A stretch of 38,827 bases of DNA, taken from contig JBJKPP010000102.1 in assembly GCA_046706145.1 (NCBI GenBank), positions 1-38,827 on the forward strand. Reading direction: 5' to 3'. Each line of letters opens with the position of its first letter. The first letter of the stretch is position 1. This DNA is from JBJKPP01 sp046706145 (GTDB lineage Bacteria > Bacteroidota > Ignavibacteria > Ignavibacteriales > Ignavibacteriaceae). The notes beneath the pieces are model-generated. The model was not told where the DNA came from and did not search any database. It worked only from the letters and a program-made list of their open reading frames with translations. Positions 31,755-38,827 of the stretch are shown in pieces. A program made the position numbers and the translations under genes.

Positions 31755-32792
31755 ATGAAGATATTAACTATTTTGTTGTTTGCTATTTTACTTTTTCTAA
31801 ATTTATCTTGCTCAAGTACTTCACTAAAATCAATTTACCCAACTCTAAGCGATGGGAAATACGATAGTGAATTTCCCTATAGATCTTCTTCTGAGCAGCT
31901 TGAAAAGATAAGTGAAACAATACAACGGGTAAATTGTGTTGCTTACTACACATCATATGTTTTTGATTCAACCCAAGCTGTAGAAAAAAGCCAGTTAACA
32001 AAACAGATGTTGAATAGCAAAAAAGTAAGCAAGTTTTTCTTTGATAGAACCAGCGCTGGTTCTTCCACTATAATTTATAACAGAAACGGTCGCGTTGCTC
32101 TTTTAACGGATGCACACGTTGTTAGTTTTCCCGATACGATTTTTTCCTTTATGACGGATAAGCAAGGAAACAGAACAGATTTTCTGCAAGGTATTTCATT
32201 AAAAACAGGTGAACATATTTATATTTCGGGCTTCCCGGGTGGAAGTGAAGTAAAAATCATAGCAATTAATACAAAATCAGATTTAGCTCTAGTCGGAAAT
32301 AAATTTGACCAAGCATTTACTAACACTCTCAGGGTCTTTAGTTATCCCAATGGTCATGCAAAGGAATTAGAATGGGGATCCTTTGTGTATATATTTGGAT
32401 ATCCATTAAATGATAAGATGATTTCAAAAGCAATCGTGAGCAGTCCAAATTATGATAATAATGGTTCTTTCCTGATTGATGCTGTTGTAAATAGGGGATT
32501 TAGCGGAGGAATAGTGCTAGCGATAAGAGATGGGGTTCCGCATTTTGAACTTGTTGGGATAGTGCAATGGATGCCACAGGAGACAAGCTATTTTTTAGCT
32601 CCGAAGAAATCTGATAATGAATATAATCCATTTGTAGCATACAAAGGAAACGAATATGTTGAAAAACAAACTAATTACATATATGGTATTACAAAAGTAA
32701 TTCCTATTGAACAAATTGATAATTTTGTCGACAATAATAAGCAGGTACTTATTGATGATGGCTATCATATGGAACAGTTTTTTGGCGAGTAA
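31755..32792 (+). CDS. Lipoprotein trypsin-like serine protease
   Basis: A 345-residue lipoprotein with a signal peptide ending at LNLSC (Cys19). A chymotrypsin/HtrA-like protease domain follows. The triad is visible: His121 in TDAHVV, Asp176 in SDLALVG and Ser250 in GFSGG, each in the usual context, with a strand after the histidine and a VNRGFSGGIVL active-site loop. No PDZ domain is present, unlike DegP/HtrA. The probable location is the periplasmic face of a membrane. The ribosome binding site is CGGAGG before the ATG. It lies ahead of a secreted Lys-rich protein and a two-component system, so an envelope-stress role is possible but inferred. Confidence 0.84.
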   Translation: MKILTILLFAILLFLNLSCSSTSLKSIYPTLSDGKYDSEFPYRSSSEQLEKISETIQRVNCVAYYTSYVFDSTQAVEKSQLTKQMLNSKKVSKFFFDRTSAGSSTIIYNRNGRVALLTDAHVVSFPDTIFSFMTDKQGNRTDFLQGISLKTGEHIYISGFPGGSEVKIIAINTKSDLALVGNKFDQAFTNTLRVFSYPNGHAKELEWGSFVYIFGYPLNDKMISKAIVSSPNYDNNGSFLIDAVVNRGFSGGIVLAIRDGVPHFELVGIVQWMPQETSYFLAPKKSDNEYNPFVAYKGNEYVEKQTNYIYGITKVIPIEQIDNFVDNNKQVLIDDGYHMEQFFGE

Positions 32793-32910
32793 GTCAACGA
32801 AGATTAATAAAAATTAATAATCATTTAATTAGATTTTAATATTTCTCCCATAAGTTATCCGCTGTCTAAAATATTTTTTAATAATTTTTCGGTAGAAGGA
32901 GAAATACTAA

Positions 32911-33225
32911 ATGAAAACCAAAATACTGGCTTTGATAGCAGCACTTGCTTTTTTTGTAGTAACAGTAACCCCAAGCACTTTTGCTGGCCAAAAAAATACA
33001 AACAAGTCTAATAAGACTGTGATTGAAAAGCTGAACAGTTCAAAAGTCGTTTCTGACTCGACTAAAGCAGCTCCTAAGAAATTAAAGAAAGCTAGCAAAA
33101 AGACGGTTCATCATAAGATGCATACTGCAAAAACCAAAACCACTTCGAAAACTGCAAAGACCAGTTCCAAAACATGGCATAAAAAGTCTCATAAAGCTGT
33201 GAAGGATACTACAGGTACTAAGTAA
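32911..33225 (+). CDS. Small secreted lysine-rich protein
   Basis: A 104-residue protein with a clear signal peptide (residues 1-25, ending TFA-G) and a mature part of 79 residues, of which 23 are lysine and five histidine. The sequence after the signal is low in complexity (KKLKKASKKTVHHK, KTTSKTAKTSSKTWHKKSHK) and almost free of hydrophobic residues. It resembles histone H1-like tails but is exported, so it may bind anionic polymers, lipopolysaccharide or DNA outside the membrane. The ribosome binding site AAGGAG lies before the ATG, and a strong terminator follows 39 bases after the stop. No family is recognised; composition alone supports the description. Confidence 0.7.
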   Translation: MKTKILALIAALAFFVVTVTPSTFAGQKNTNKSNKTVIEKLNSSKVVSDSTKAAPKKLKKASKKTVHHKMHTAKTKTTSKTAKTSSKTWHKKSHKAVKDTTGTK

Positions 33226-33264
33226 ATTGAAGTGGTTGTAATTTATAGTAATTGATGATTTACG

Positions 33265-33294
33265 AAAAGGAGAGTTTTAAACTCTCCTTTTTTT
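33265..33294 (+). terminator. Terminator between the Lys-rich gene and the response regulator
   Basis: A 13-base arm AAAAGGAGAGTTT (33265-33277) pairs with AAACTCTCCTTTT (33279-33291) around a central T, and seven T residues (33288-33294) overlap the right arm. This is a strong terminator. The response regulator ATG is only 15 bases beyond it, leaving no room for a separate promoter after the terminator. Confidence 0.9.
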
Positions 33295-33309
33295 ATTTAA
33301 GTTTAACGC

Positions 33310-33981
33310 ATGAAAATACTTCTGGTAGAGGACGAAAGGAAGGTTTCTTCTTTCATAAAAAAGGGATTAGAAGAAGAATATTACACTGTGGACGCTGCCT
33401 ATGATGGTGGGGAAGGACTCAATTTAGCATTAAATAATATTTACGATATTATAATTTTAGATGTTATGCTTCCAATAAAAGATGGCATGCATGTGCTGAC
33501 AGAGATTAGGCAAAATAGAATCGGCACGCCTATCTTGTTTCTCACCGCAAAAGATTCTGTGGATGATAAAATAGAGGCATTAGATTCCGGCGCAGATGAC
33601 TATTTGACAAAGCCGTTTTCGTTTGAAGAGCTTTTAGCTAGAGTTAGGGCTTTGCTAAGAAGATATTCTGACAACAAATCTGTCTTTATGAAAGCAGGGG
33701 AATTGATACTGGATACTCAAACTCATAGAGTTAAAAGAGGTGCTATCGAAATTACGCTTACACCCAAAGAATATTCTATTCTTGAATACCTCGTTAGAAA
33801 TAAAAACAGAATAATCTCCCGAACAATTCTTACTGAACATGTTTACGAATATCATTTCGATAGTGATACAAATGTTATTGATGTTTATATAAATAAATTA
33901 AGAAATAAGATTGATAAAGGTTATGAGAAGCAGCTTCTTTATACAGTCCGTGGGGTAGGTTATATGATTAAGGATGAATAA
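33310..33981 (+). CDS. OmpR family response regulator
   Basis: A 223-residue response regulator. The receiver domain has the acidic pocket VEDE (Glu7, Asp8), phosphoacceptor Asp51 in IIILDVMLP, the LTAKD threonine segment and Lys in YLTKPFSFEEL. The C-terminal winged-helix DNA-binding domain shows LTPKEYSILEYLVRNKN, VIDVYINKLRNKID and YTVRGVGYMI, typical of OmpR/PhoB. It is paired with a histidine kinase 20 bases downstream. No ribosome binding site is visible before the ATG. Metal- or envelope-sensing (CusR/ArlR-like) roles are possible; the signal is unknown. Confidence 0.93.
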   Translation: MKILLVEDERKVSSFIKKGLEEEYYTVDAAYDGGEGLNLALNNIYDIIILDVMLPIKDGMHVLTEIRQNRIGTPILFLTAKDSVDDKIEALDSGADDYLTKPFSFEELLARVRALLRRYSDNKSVFMKAGELILDTQTHRVKRGAIEITLTPKEYSILEYLVRNKNRIISRTILTEHVYEYHFDSDTNVIDVYINKLRNKIDKGYEKQLLYTVRGVGYMIKDE

Positions 33982-34001
33982 GTTTTTAATTAAGATAATT
34001 C

Positions 34002-35423
34002 ATGCTATCATTCTCAAAATCATATATAAAGACAACCAGGTTTAAAACAACGCTCTGGTATTCACTTCTTTTCCTAACCCTAGAGGTTGTAATGGGGTTA
34101 ACGGTATATTTTTATCTGACCGAGAGTATGTTCAACCATCTTGACAATTCTTTGTCGAGAGAGACGGAGTCAATTTATAGTTTTGTTAAGGATGCAAAGG
34201 TTAACATTTCAAATTTTCATCCCGATTCGGTATATACTTCTCCGGAAGACTATGTTTATGATTTGATATTTGAGGCTGTGGTCTTAAACCCCAGGAACAA
34301 TTACATCCAGGTAAAACTGAGCAACAAATCTATATTCAAGACTGACAATCTTGGAAATCATAACCTCGATTTTCCAAATCTGGATACAAATAGAACGGTT
34401 TATACTTTTAAAGATACCTCTTTATCAGATGATAGAATTAGAGCTGCTTATTTGGCAAAAGACCAGTACAAGATAATAGTAGCCTATCCACTCCGGCAAA
34501 TTAATGAAATACTCAACAGCCTCACAAATATTTTCATTTTGATAGCACCAATATTTTTAATTTTGTCGGTGCTTGGGGGAGCAGTAATTTCTGCAAAATC
34601 TCTTTCCAGAATAGATTCAATTATTAAGGAAACTAAAGAAATTACCACTCAAAACCTGGATGAAAAAATAGAGGGAGAAGAATTTACTGATGAATACGGA
34701 AGATTGGTTAGGACTATGAATGAGATGATTCAACGGATAAAAGCTTCTATTCAATATATGAATCAGTTTTCTATTTCAGCTTCCCACGAGCTTAAAACTC
34801 CATTGACTATTTTAAGAGGGGAAATAGAACTTGCGTTAAGGTCGGATAAAACGCCGGGAGAATATAAATCCATATTACAAAGTAATTATGAAGAAACATT
34901 AAGGCTTATTAACATTGTGGATAAACTGCTATTTGTTTCCAAGTTTGACCATTCTATAATAAAATTGAATAAAAAGAAAATTGAACTTGATAGTTTTTTG
35001 AAAGAGACAATAAATCCATTAAGGTATTTGGCGAAAGAAAAAGATATGAAGATAGTGTTGAAACCCAAAGCCGATACCTATGTACACATAGACCCGGAAC
35101 TTATGAAACTTGCAATATCTAATTTGGTGGATAATGCTATAAAATATGGAGAGCCAAACACTGAAATTTCTGTCGAATCAGAGGAGGGTAACAAAAATGA
35201 AGTTAGAATTTCTGTAATAAATTATGGAGAGGGCATTCCTTCAGAATTGAAAAAAAAGATTTTTAATAGATTTTATAGGGTGGAGTCTTCAAGAAATAGG
35301 GGCACAGGGGGTGTCGGTCTGGGTTTATCTGTAGTTAAATCAATTGCTGATTTACATAATGGGAAAATTGAGGTGGATTCTACGCCTGGAGGGACAACAA
35401 AATTTACAATCCTTTTGAATTAG
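34002..35423 (+). CDS. Sensor histidine kinase
   Basis: A 473-residue sensor kinase. Two membrane helices (about residues 16-38 and 172-192) flank a periplasmic sensor region of about 130 residues. A HAMP linker (with DEYGRLVRTMNEMI) leads to the dimerisation box SASHELKTPL, with phosphoacceptor His262. The ATP-binding domain has NLVDNAIKYGE (N box), IPSELKKKIFNRFYRVE (F region) and GGVGLGLSVVKSI (G box). It is expected to phosphorylate the response regulator encoded just upstream. The sensor domain does not match a family that I recognise, so the stimulus is unknown. Confidence 0.92.
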   Translation: MLSFSKSYIKTTRFKTTLWYSLLFLTLEVVMGLTVYFYLTESMFNHLDNSLSRETESIYSFVKDAKVNISNFHPDSVYTSPEDYVYDLIFEAVVLNPRNNYIQVKLSNKSIFKTDNLGNHNLDFPNLDTNRTVYTFKDTSLSDDRIRAAYLAKDQYKIIVAYPLRQINEILNSLTNIFILIAPIFLILSVLGGAVISAKSLSRIDSIIKETKEITTQNLDEKIEGEEFTDEYGRLVRTMNEMIQRIKASIQYMNQFSISASHELKTPLTILRGEIELALRSDKTPGEYKSILQSNYEETLRLINIVDKLLFVSKFDHSIIKLNKKKIELDSFLKETINPLRYLAKEKDMKIVLKPKADTYVHIDPELMKLAISNLVDNAIKYGEPNTEISVESEEGNKNEVRISVINYGEGIPSELKKKIFNRFYRVESSRNRGTGGVGLGLSVVKSIADLHNGKIEVDSTPGGTTKFTILLN

Positions 35424-35468
35424 TTATATTATAGCTGTAATTTTTAATAACAAACTTAGAATTTTTCT

Positions 35469-37994
35469 ATGAAGAAATTTATAAAGATTGCCGGGGGTAT
35501 TTTTGTACTAATTATCTTACTACTTATACTCATTCCAATTTTTTTCAAAGGGCAAATAATTGATTTAGTAAAAACCGAAGTAAATAAAAGAATTGATGCT
35601 ACTCTAAACTTCGATGATGTGGGTCTAAATCTTTTTGAACATTTTCCCAATCTTACATTAAGCATTGACAATATTACAATTATTAATAAGAAGCCATTTG
35701 AAGGTGATACGTTATTAAGTGCCGCTTCTTTAAAAACCACCATTGATGCGTTCAGTGTTTTTGGCGGTAAGCAAATAAAAATTAAAGACGTTAGTCTAGA
35801 TGAACCTAAAATCTTTATTTATGTTTTGAAGGACAGTTCTGCCAATTATAACATATACCAATCAGATACTTCAAAAGCTAAGTTTGATATCGCACTTGAC
35901 AGCTATTCTATTAAGAATGCTGATATTGCTTACACAAATGAGCTTTCAGGTATGACGGTACTCATCAAGAATTTAAGCCATACTGGCAGCGGAAATCTTA
36001 GCCAGGATAAATTCGATTTGAATACGGATACAAAAATTCAACGGATGACATTTTTGAAAGGTGACATAGCTTATCTAAATAAAGCTGCTATTAGTTTGGT
36101 TTTGAATATGAATGTTAATACAGCCGCAAACAGTGTAACGCTTCTAAACAATGAGTTATTGATCAATGATTTGCCTTTAAAATTTAGCGGCAAAGTTTCA
36201 AGCAGCGACGAAAAAATGAACTTGGACTTAAGCTTCAGCTCTCCAAATGGTGATTTTAAGAGTTTACTATCTTTGATACCTGCAATCTATCAAAAAGACT
36301 TTCATAACCTGCAGGCTTCGGGAAAATTCAGCTTTAACGGCAGCGTAAAAGGGACTTACAGCAAGACCGATTTTCCCGCTTTTAATTTTGATTTAAGTGT
36401 CAATAACGGAAATTTTAAATATCCCAAACTTCCATCATCCATTAATGATGTACAACTTAATCTGAATGTTAATAATCCTGGAAGGAAACTGGACAATACA
36501 GTCATTAACCTCAAAAAATTATCATTCAATGTTGGTGGAAATCCTATTGATGCTAGCATCCTTGTAAAGAATCCGTCAACGAACACTTATGTAGATGGCA
36601 AGGTAAATGGAAGTCTGGACCTTTCTAACTTAAAGAATGCGGTTAAAATGGAAAATGTATCTGAGTTGTCTGGAAAGGTAAGCTCAAACCTTAGTTTTAA
36701 GGGTAATCTAGGTGAAAAGAAAAATGATTATAAAAATCTAGACCTTGCAGGAACTCTGCAATTAAATAATGTAAATTATAAAGCAGCCAATCAGCCAAAT
36801 GCTGTTAAAATTAACGACGCATCGGTTAGTTTGAACAAAGAAAAACTAAGCTTGAATGATTTAAATCTCAAAATAGGTGAGAGTGACTTACGTGCAAAAG
36901 GCTATTTTTCCGACTTTCTAAATTATTTTTTAAACAATGGTAATATCGCGGGAAATCTAAATCTTTCATCAAACTACTTAAATCTTAACCAGCTTTTAGG
37001 AGGACAAAAATCAACTGATACAACTAAGATGGCTGCTGTTGATATTCCGGGCAATATTAACTTTGTAACTTCGATTAGCTTCAAAAAATTAATATATGAA
37101 AATCTTGATTTGACAAATGCGACGGGTTCATTAATAATAAAGAACAAAAAACTAACAATACAAAATCTACGAAGCGACCTTTTGGGTGGAAATTTTGTTA
37201 TAAATGGAGATTATAATTCCAACGTACCGAAGAATCCATCAATATCTTTTAATATTAAGTTAAACAATTTTAATGTAAAGCAAACTTATCAAAGTTTTGT
37301 GACTGTAAAACAGTTTGTTCCCATGTCGAAGTATGTTGATGGAAATTTCAGTTCCTCATTAAATCTATCAACTTCCTTGGATAATGAAATGATGCCGGTC
37401 TGGGACAGCTTCAATAGTTCCGGAAATCTTGATATTAAAAAAGCAGGAATAAACGGATTCAAACCATTCGAAGAAATTGGAAGCAAATTGAATATATCCG
37501 AACTGAAAAATCCAAATATTTTTAATAAAATAGTTTCATTTAAAATAACTAACGGCCGTTTTTACGTATCGCCTTTTAGTTTAAAAATAGGGAATTATAC
37601 AATGACAATAGCCGGTTCAAACGGTTTGGATAAAAGTTTGAATTATAATGTTGGTGTAGATATTCCGGCTGGAAAATTAAAAAGTGAAGTTAACAATGCA
37701 GTCAGCAGCCTTCTTAAGAGAAATACAAAGGTTATTAATTCCGAGAATGTAAAAATTGATGCAGGAATAGGAGGAACAATTGATAATCCGAAGTTAACAT
37801 TTAGTGGTGGCACTACTGCTTCGGGTGTTGCAAAAGAATTTGAGTCTCAAGTTAAACAAGAAGTAAACAAGAAAGTTCAGGAGCAAAAACAACAGCTCCA
37901 AAAGAAGGTGCAAACAAAAGTAGATACTCTCGAAAATAAGCTAAAAAAACAAGCAGAAGATAAGTTGAAAAATCTTTTTAAACAGTTCAAATAA
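35469..37994 (+). CDS. AsmA family protein
   Basis: An 841-residue protein with one N-terminal membrane helix (about residues 5-25) and a long periplasmic part made of repeated beta-rich units (many N-x-D/S-L and NLNLSSNYLNL-type strands), as in the AsmA/TamB family that helps move phospholipids or assemble outer membranes. It begins with the family pattern GQIIDLVKTEVNKRIDATLNFDDVGLNLF and ends with a charged coiled-coil (about 790-841) rich in K, Q and E. The gene follows the two-component pair by 45 bases and may be part of that transcript. Its stop overlaps the convergent TauE-like gene by eight bases. Confidence 0.85.
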   Translation: MKKFIKIAGGIFVLIILLLILIPIFFKGQIIDLVKTEVNKRIDATLNFDDVGLNLFEHFPNLTLSIDNITIINKKPFEGDTLLSAASLKTTIDAFSVFGGKQIKIKDVSLDEPKIFIYVLKDSSANYNIYQSDTSKAKFDIALDSYSIKNADIAYTNELSGMTVLIKNLSHTGSGNLSQDKFDLNTDTKIQRMTFLKGDIAYLNKAAISLVLNMNVNTAANSVTLLNNELLINDLPLKFSGKVSSSDEKMNLDLSFSSPNGDFKSLLSLIPAIYQKDFHNLQASGKFSFNGSVKGTYSKTDFPAFNFDLSVNNGNFKYPKLPSSINDVQLNLNVNNPGRKLDNTVINLKKLSFNVGGNPIDASILVKNPSTNTYVDGKVNGSLDLSNLKNAVKMENVSELSGKVSSNLSFKGNLGEKKNDYKNLDLAGTLQLNNVNYKAANQPNAVKINDASVSLNKEKLSLNDLNLKIGESDLRAKGYFSDFLNYFLNNGNIAGNLNLSSNYLNLNQLLGGQKSTDTTKMAAVDIPGNINFVTSISFKKLIYENLDLTNATGSLIIKNKKLTIQNLRSDLLGGNFVINGDYNSNVPKNPSISFNIKLNNFNVKQTYQSFVTVKQFVPMSKYVDGNFSSSLNLSTSLDNEMMPVWDSFNSSGNLDIKKAGINGFKPFEEIGSKLNISELKNPNIFNKIVSFKITNGRFYVSPFSLKIGNYTMTIAGSNGLDKSLNYNVGVDIPAGKLKSEVNNAVSSLLKRNTKVINSENVKIDAGIGGTIDNPKLTFSGGTTASGVAKEFESQVKQEVNKKVQEQKQQLQKKVQTKVDTLENKLKKQAEDKLKNLFKQFK

Positions 37995-38733
37995 TATCTA
38001 TAAGCTTTAAGGACATTATTAGGATTGCAATTATTAAGAAGATCTTAATTATTTTTTCTCCTTTTTTTACCTGAAATTTAACGGACCACCAACCACCCAA
38101 AGCATTTCCAGTCGCTAAAGACAATCCGTAAAACCAGTTAATATTGTTGGTGAGTACGAATATTAAAATTGCAGGGATGGTATAAACAAGCACTATAAAA
38201 ACTTTGTGCATGTTTACGTGAATTAGATTTAATTGCATAAATCGGTTGAGAATGAACATGATTATAAATCCCACTCCAACTTGAATAAATCCGCCATAAA
38301 ACCCGACAAACAACATTGCCAAAACAATTTTTAAATCTATTTTTTCTTTCTCTACATTATAGGTGAATTTCTTATTTGGTAACAGCATCGAGACTATTAT
38401 TCCAATCATTATTATTCCCAAAATCGTCTTAAATAACTTGTCACCAATATTAACAGCTATTAACCCGCCGATAATTGCTCCCGGTAGAGTTAGGAGCGAT
38501 AATTTTAAACTCAGATTAAAATTTTGATATTTTTCTTTCTTAAAAGATAGAACTGCGAAAATATTTTGAACAAGTATCGCAACTCTATTGGTTCCATTTG
38601 CGAGAGTTGAATTTAGACCGAGAAAGATTAATGTGGGCAATGTAAGAGTGGAACCACCGCCAGCCGCTACGTTAATAAGGCCGGCAGCAGTTCCTACAAC
38701 CAAAAGGATAATTATGTCAGTTAAGTGCGACAA
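37987..38733 (-). CDS. Sulfite exporter TauE/SafE family membrane protein
   Basis: A 248-residue inner-membrane protein with about seven to eight hydrophobic segments and the TauE/SafE repeated signature: AAGLINVAAGGGSTLTLPTL near the start and FYGGFIQVGVGFIIMFIL after the middle. Members export sulfite, sulfoacetate or other anions. The start codon appears to be TTG at 38733, because an in-frame TGA lies close upstream and no ATG starts the conserved N-terminus (MSHLTDIIILLVVGTAAG). It overlaps the AsmA gene tail-to-tail by eight bases with no terminator between. The substrate is not readable. Confidence 0.88.
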   Translation of the reverse strand: MSHLTDIIILLVVGTAAGLINVAAGGGSTLTLPTLIFLGLNSTLANGTNRVAILVQNIFAVLSFKKEKYQNFNLSLKLSLLTLPGAIIGGLIAVNIGDKLFKTILGIIMIGIIVSMLLPNKKFTYNVEKEKIDLKIVLAMLFVGFYGGFIQVGVGFIIMFILNRFMQLNLIHVNMHKVFIVLVYTIPAILIFVLTNNINWFYGLSLATGNALGGWWSVKFQVKKGEKIIKIFLIIAILIMSLKLIDII

Positions 38734-38799
38734 ACTAGAGATTCATAAAAAATATCTATCTGTTAAATTATTAAATAATTGAATTAATTAACAATTAGA

Positions 38800-38827
38800 T
38801 TAATCTTCATGTTTCTCTTTTACTTCC
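38800..38827 (-). CDS. Possible 3' end of a gene cut by the window edge
   Basis: On the minus strand the last 28 bases read as codons for EVKEKHED followed by TAA at 38802-38800. A charged C-terminus ending 66 bases before the TauE-like start is plausible, but nine codons are too few for a firm call. The remaining gap, 38734-38799, shows only AT-rich sequence. Confidence 0.25.

Noticed and set aside
1..38827. CRISPR arrays, insertion sequences, prophage or integrase genes
   Set aside because: No regular direct repeats, transposase or integrase motifs were seen anywhere in the window.

Overview
This is an AT-rich bacterial chromosome segment, most likely from the Bacteroidota/Chlorobiota (FCB) group and probably an Ignavibacteria-like lineage. 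The evidence is: type IX secretion (T9SS) C-terminal sorting domains, one with the NYPNPFNPST motif; a PorV/PorQ-type barrel; a TonB receptor with an N-terminal carboxypeptidase-regulatory-like domain and no SusD partner; a GldA/F/G-like ABC operon; and a tRNA promoter of the Bacteroidetes form TTTG-N19-TAnnTTTG. The phylum-group call is fairly secure; the class is inference. No CRISPR array, insertion sequence, integrase or prophage was seen.

Layout. 55-4208: four-gene ABC transporter operon (GldA-like ATPase, GldF-like permease, GldG-like protein, DUF4340 protein) closed by a strong terminator. 4275-6382: MarR regulator with one DoxX-like gene, facing two tandem paralogous DoxX genes. 6392-8116: T9SS-exported arylsulfotransferase-like protein. 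8277-8384: tRNA-Lys(CTT) with a textbook promoter. 8495-12090: radical SAM protein, SlyD-like FKBP isomerase, YhcH/EbgC-like protein, DUF493 protein and HAD phosphatase. 12095-14564: two tandem MacB/FtsX-type permeases with no ATPase nearby. 14847-17361: a 12-codon leader ORF with its ribosome binding site inside a hairpin, then NodU/CmcH carbamoyltransferase, an SxtJ-like protein and a 52-residue DUF5989 protein. 17555-19014: small membrane proteins and a secreted protein with a duplicated half. 19327-27674: promoter, structured leader, TonB receptor, 1293-residue T9SS-type secreted protein, PorV/PorQ-type barrel and terminator. 27774-28325: YceI protein. 28515-31577: lipoprotein amidase with an embedded golvesin-like domain. 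31755-35423: lipoprotein serine protease, secreted Lys-rich protein, OmpR-type response regulator and histidine kinase. 35469-38733: AsmA-like protein and convergent TauE/SafE permease.

The window is dominated by envelope and secretion functions. The 19.5-27.6 kb operon looks like an outer-membrane receptor, its exported partner and a T9SS shuttle barrel made together. The YceI gene and the MarR/DoxX cluster lie 23 kb apart but share an almost identical upstream palindrome, which suggests one MarR regulon.

Most worth a second look: the sequestered ribosome binding site and 12-codon leader ORF before the carbamoyltransferase cassette; the shared MarR-type operator; one palindromic repeat family found both between genes and in frame inside a coding sequence; the structured leader of the TonB operon; and a terminator that leaves no visible room for a promoter before the two-component system.
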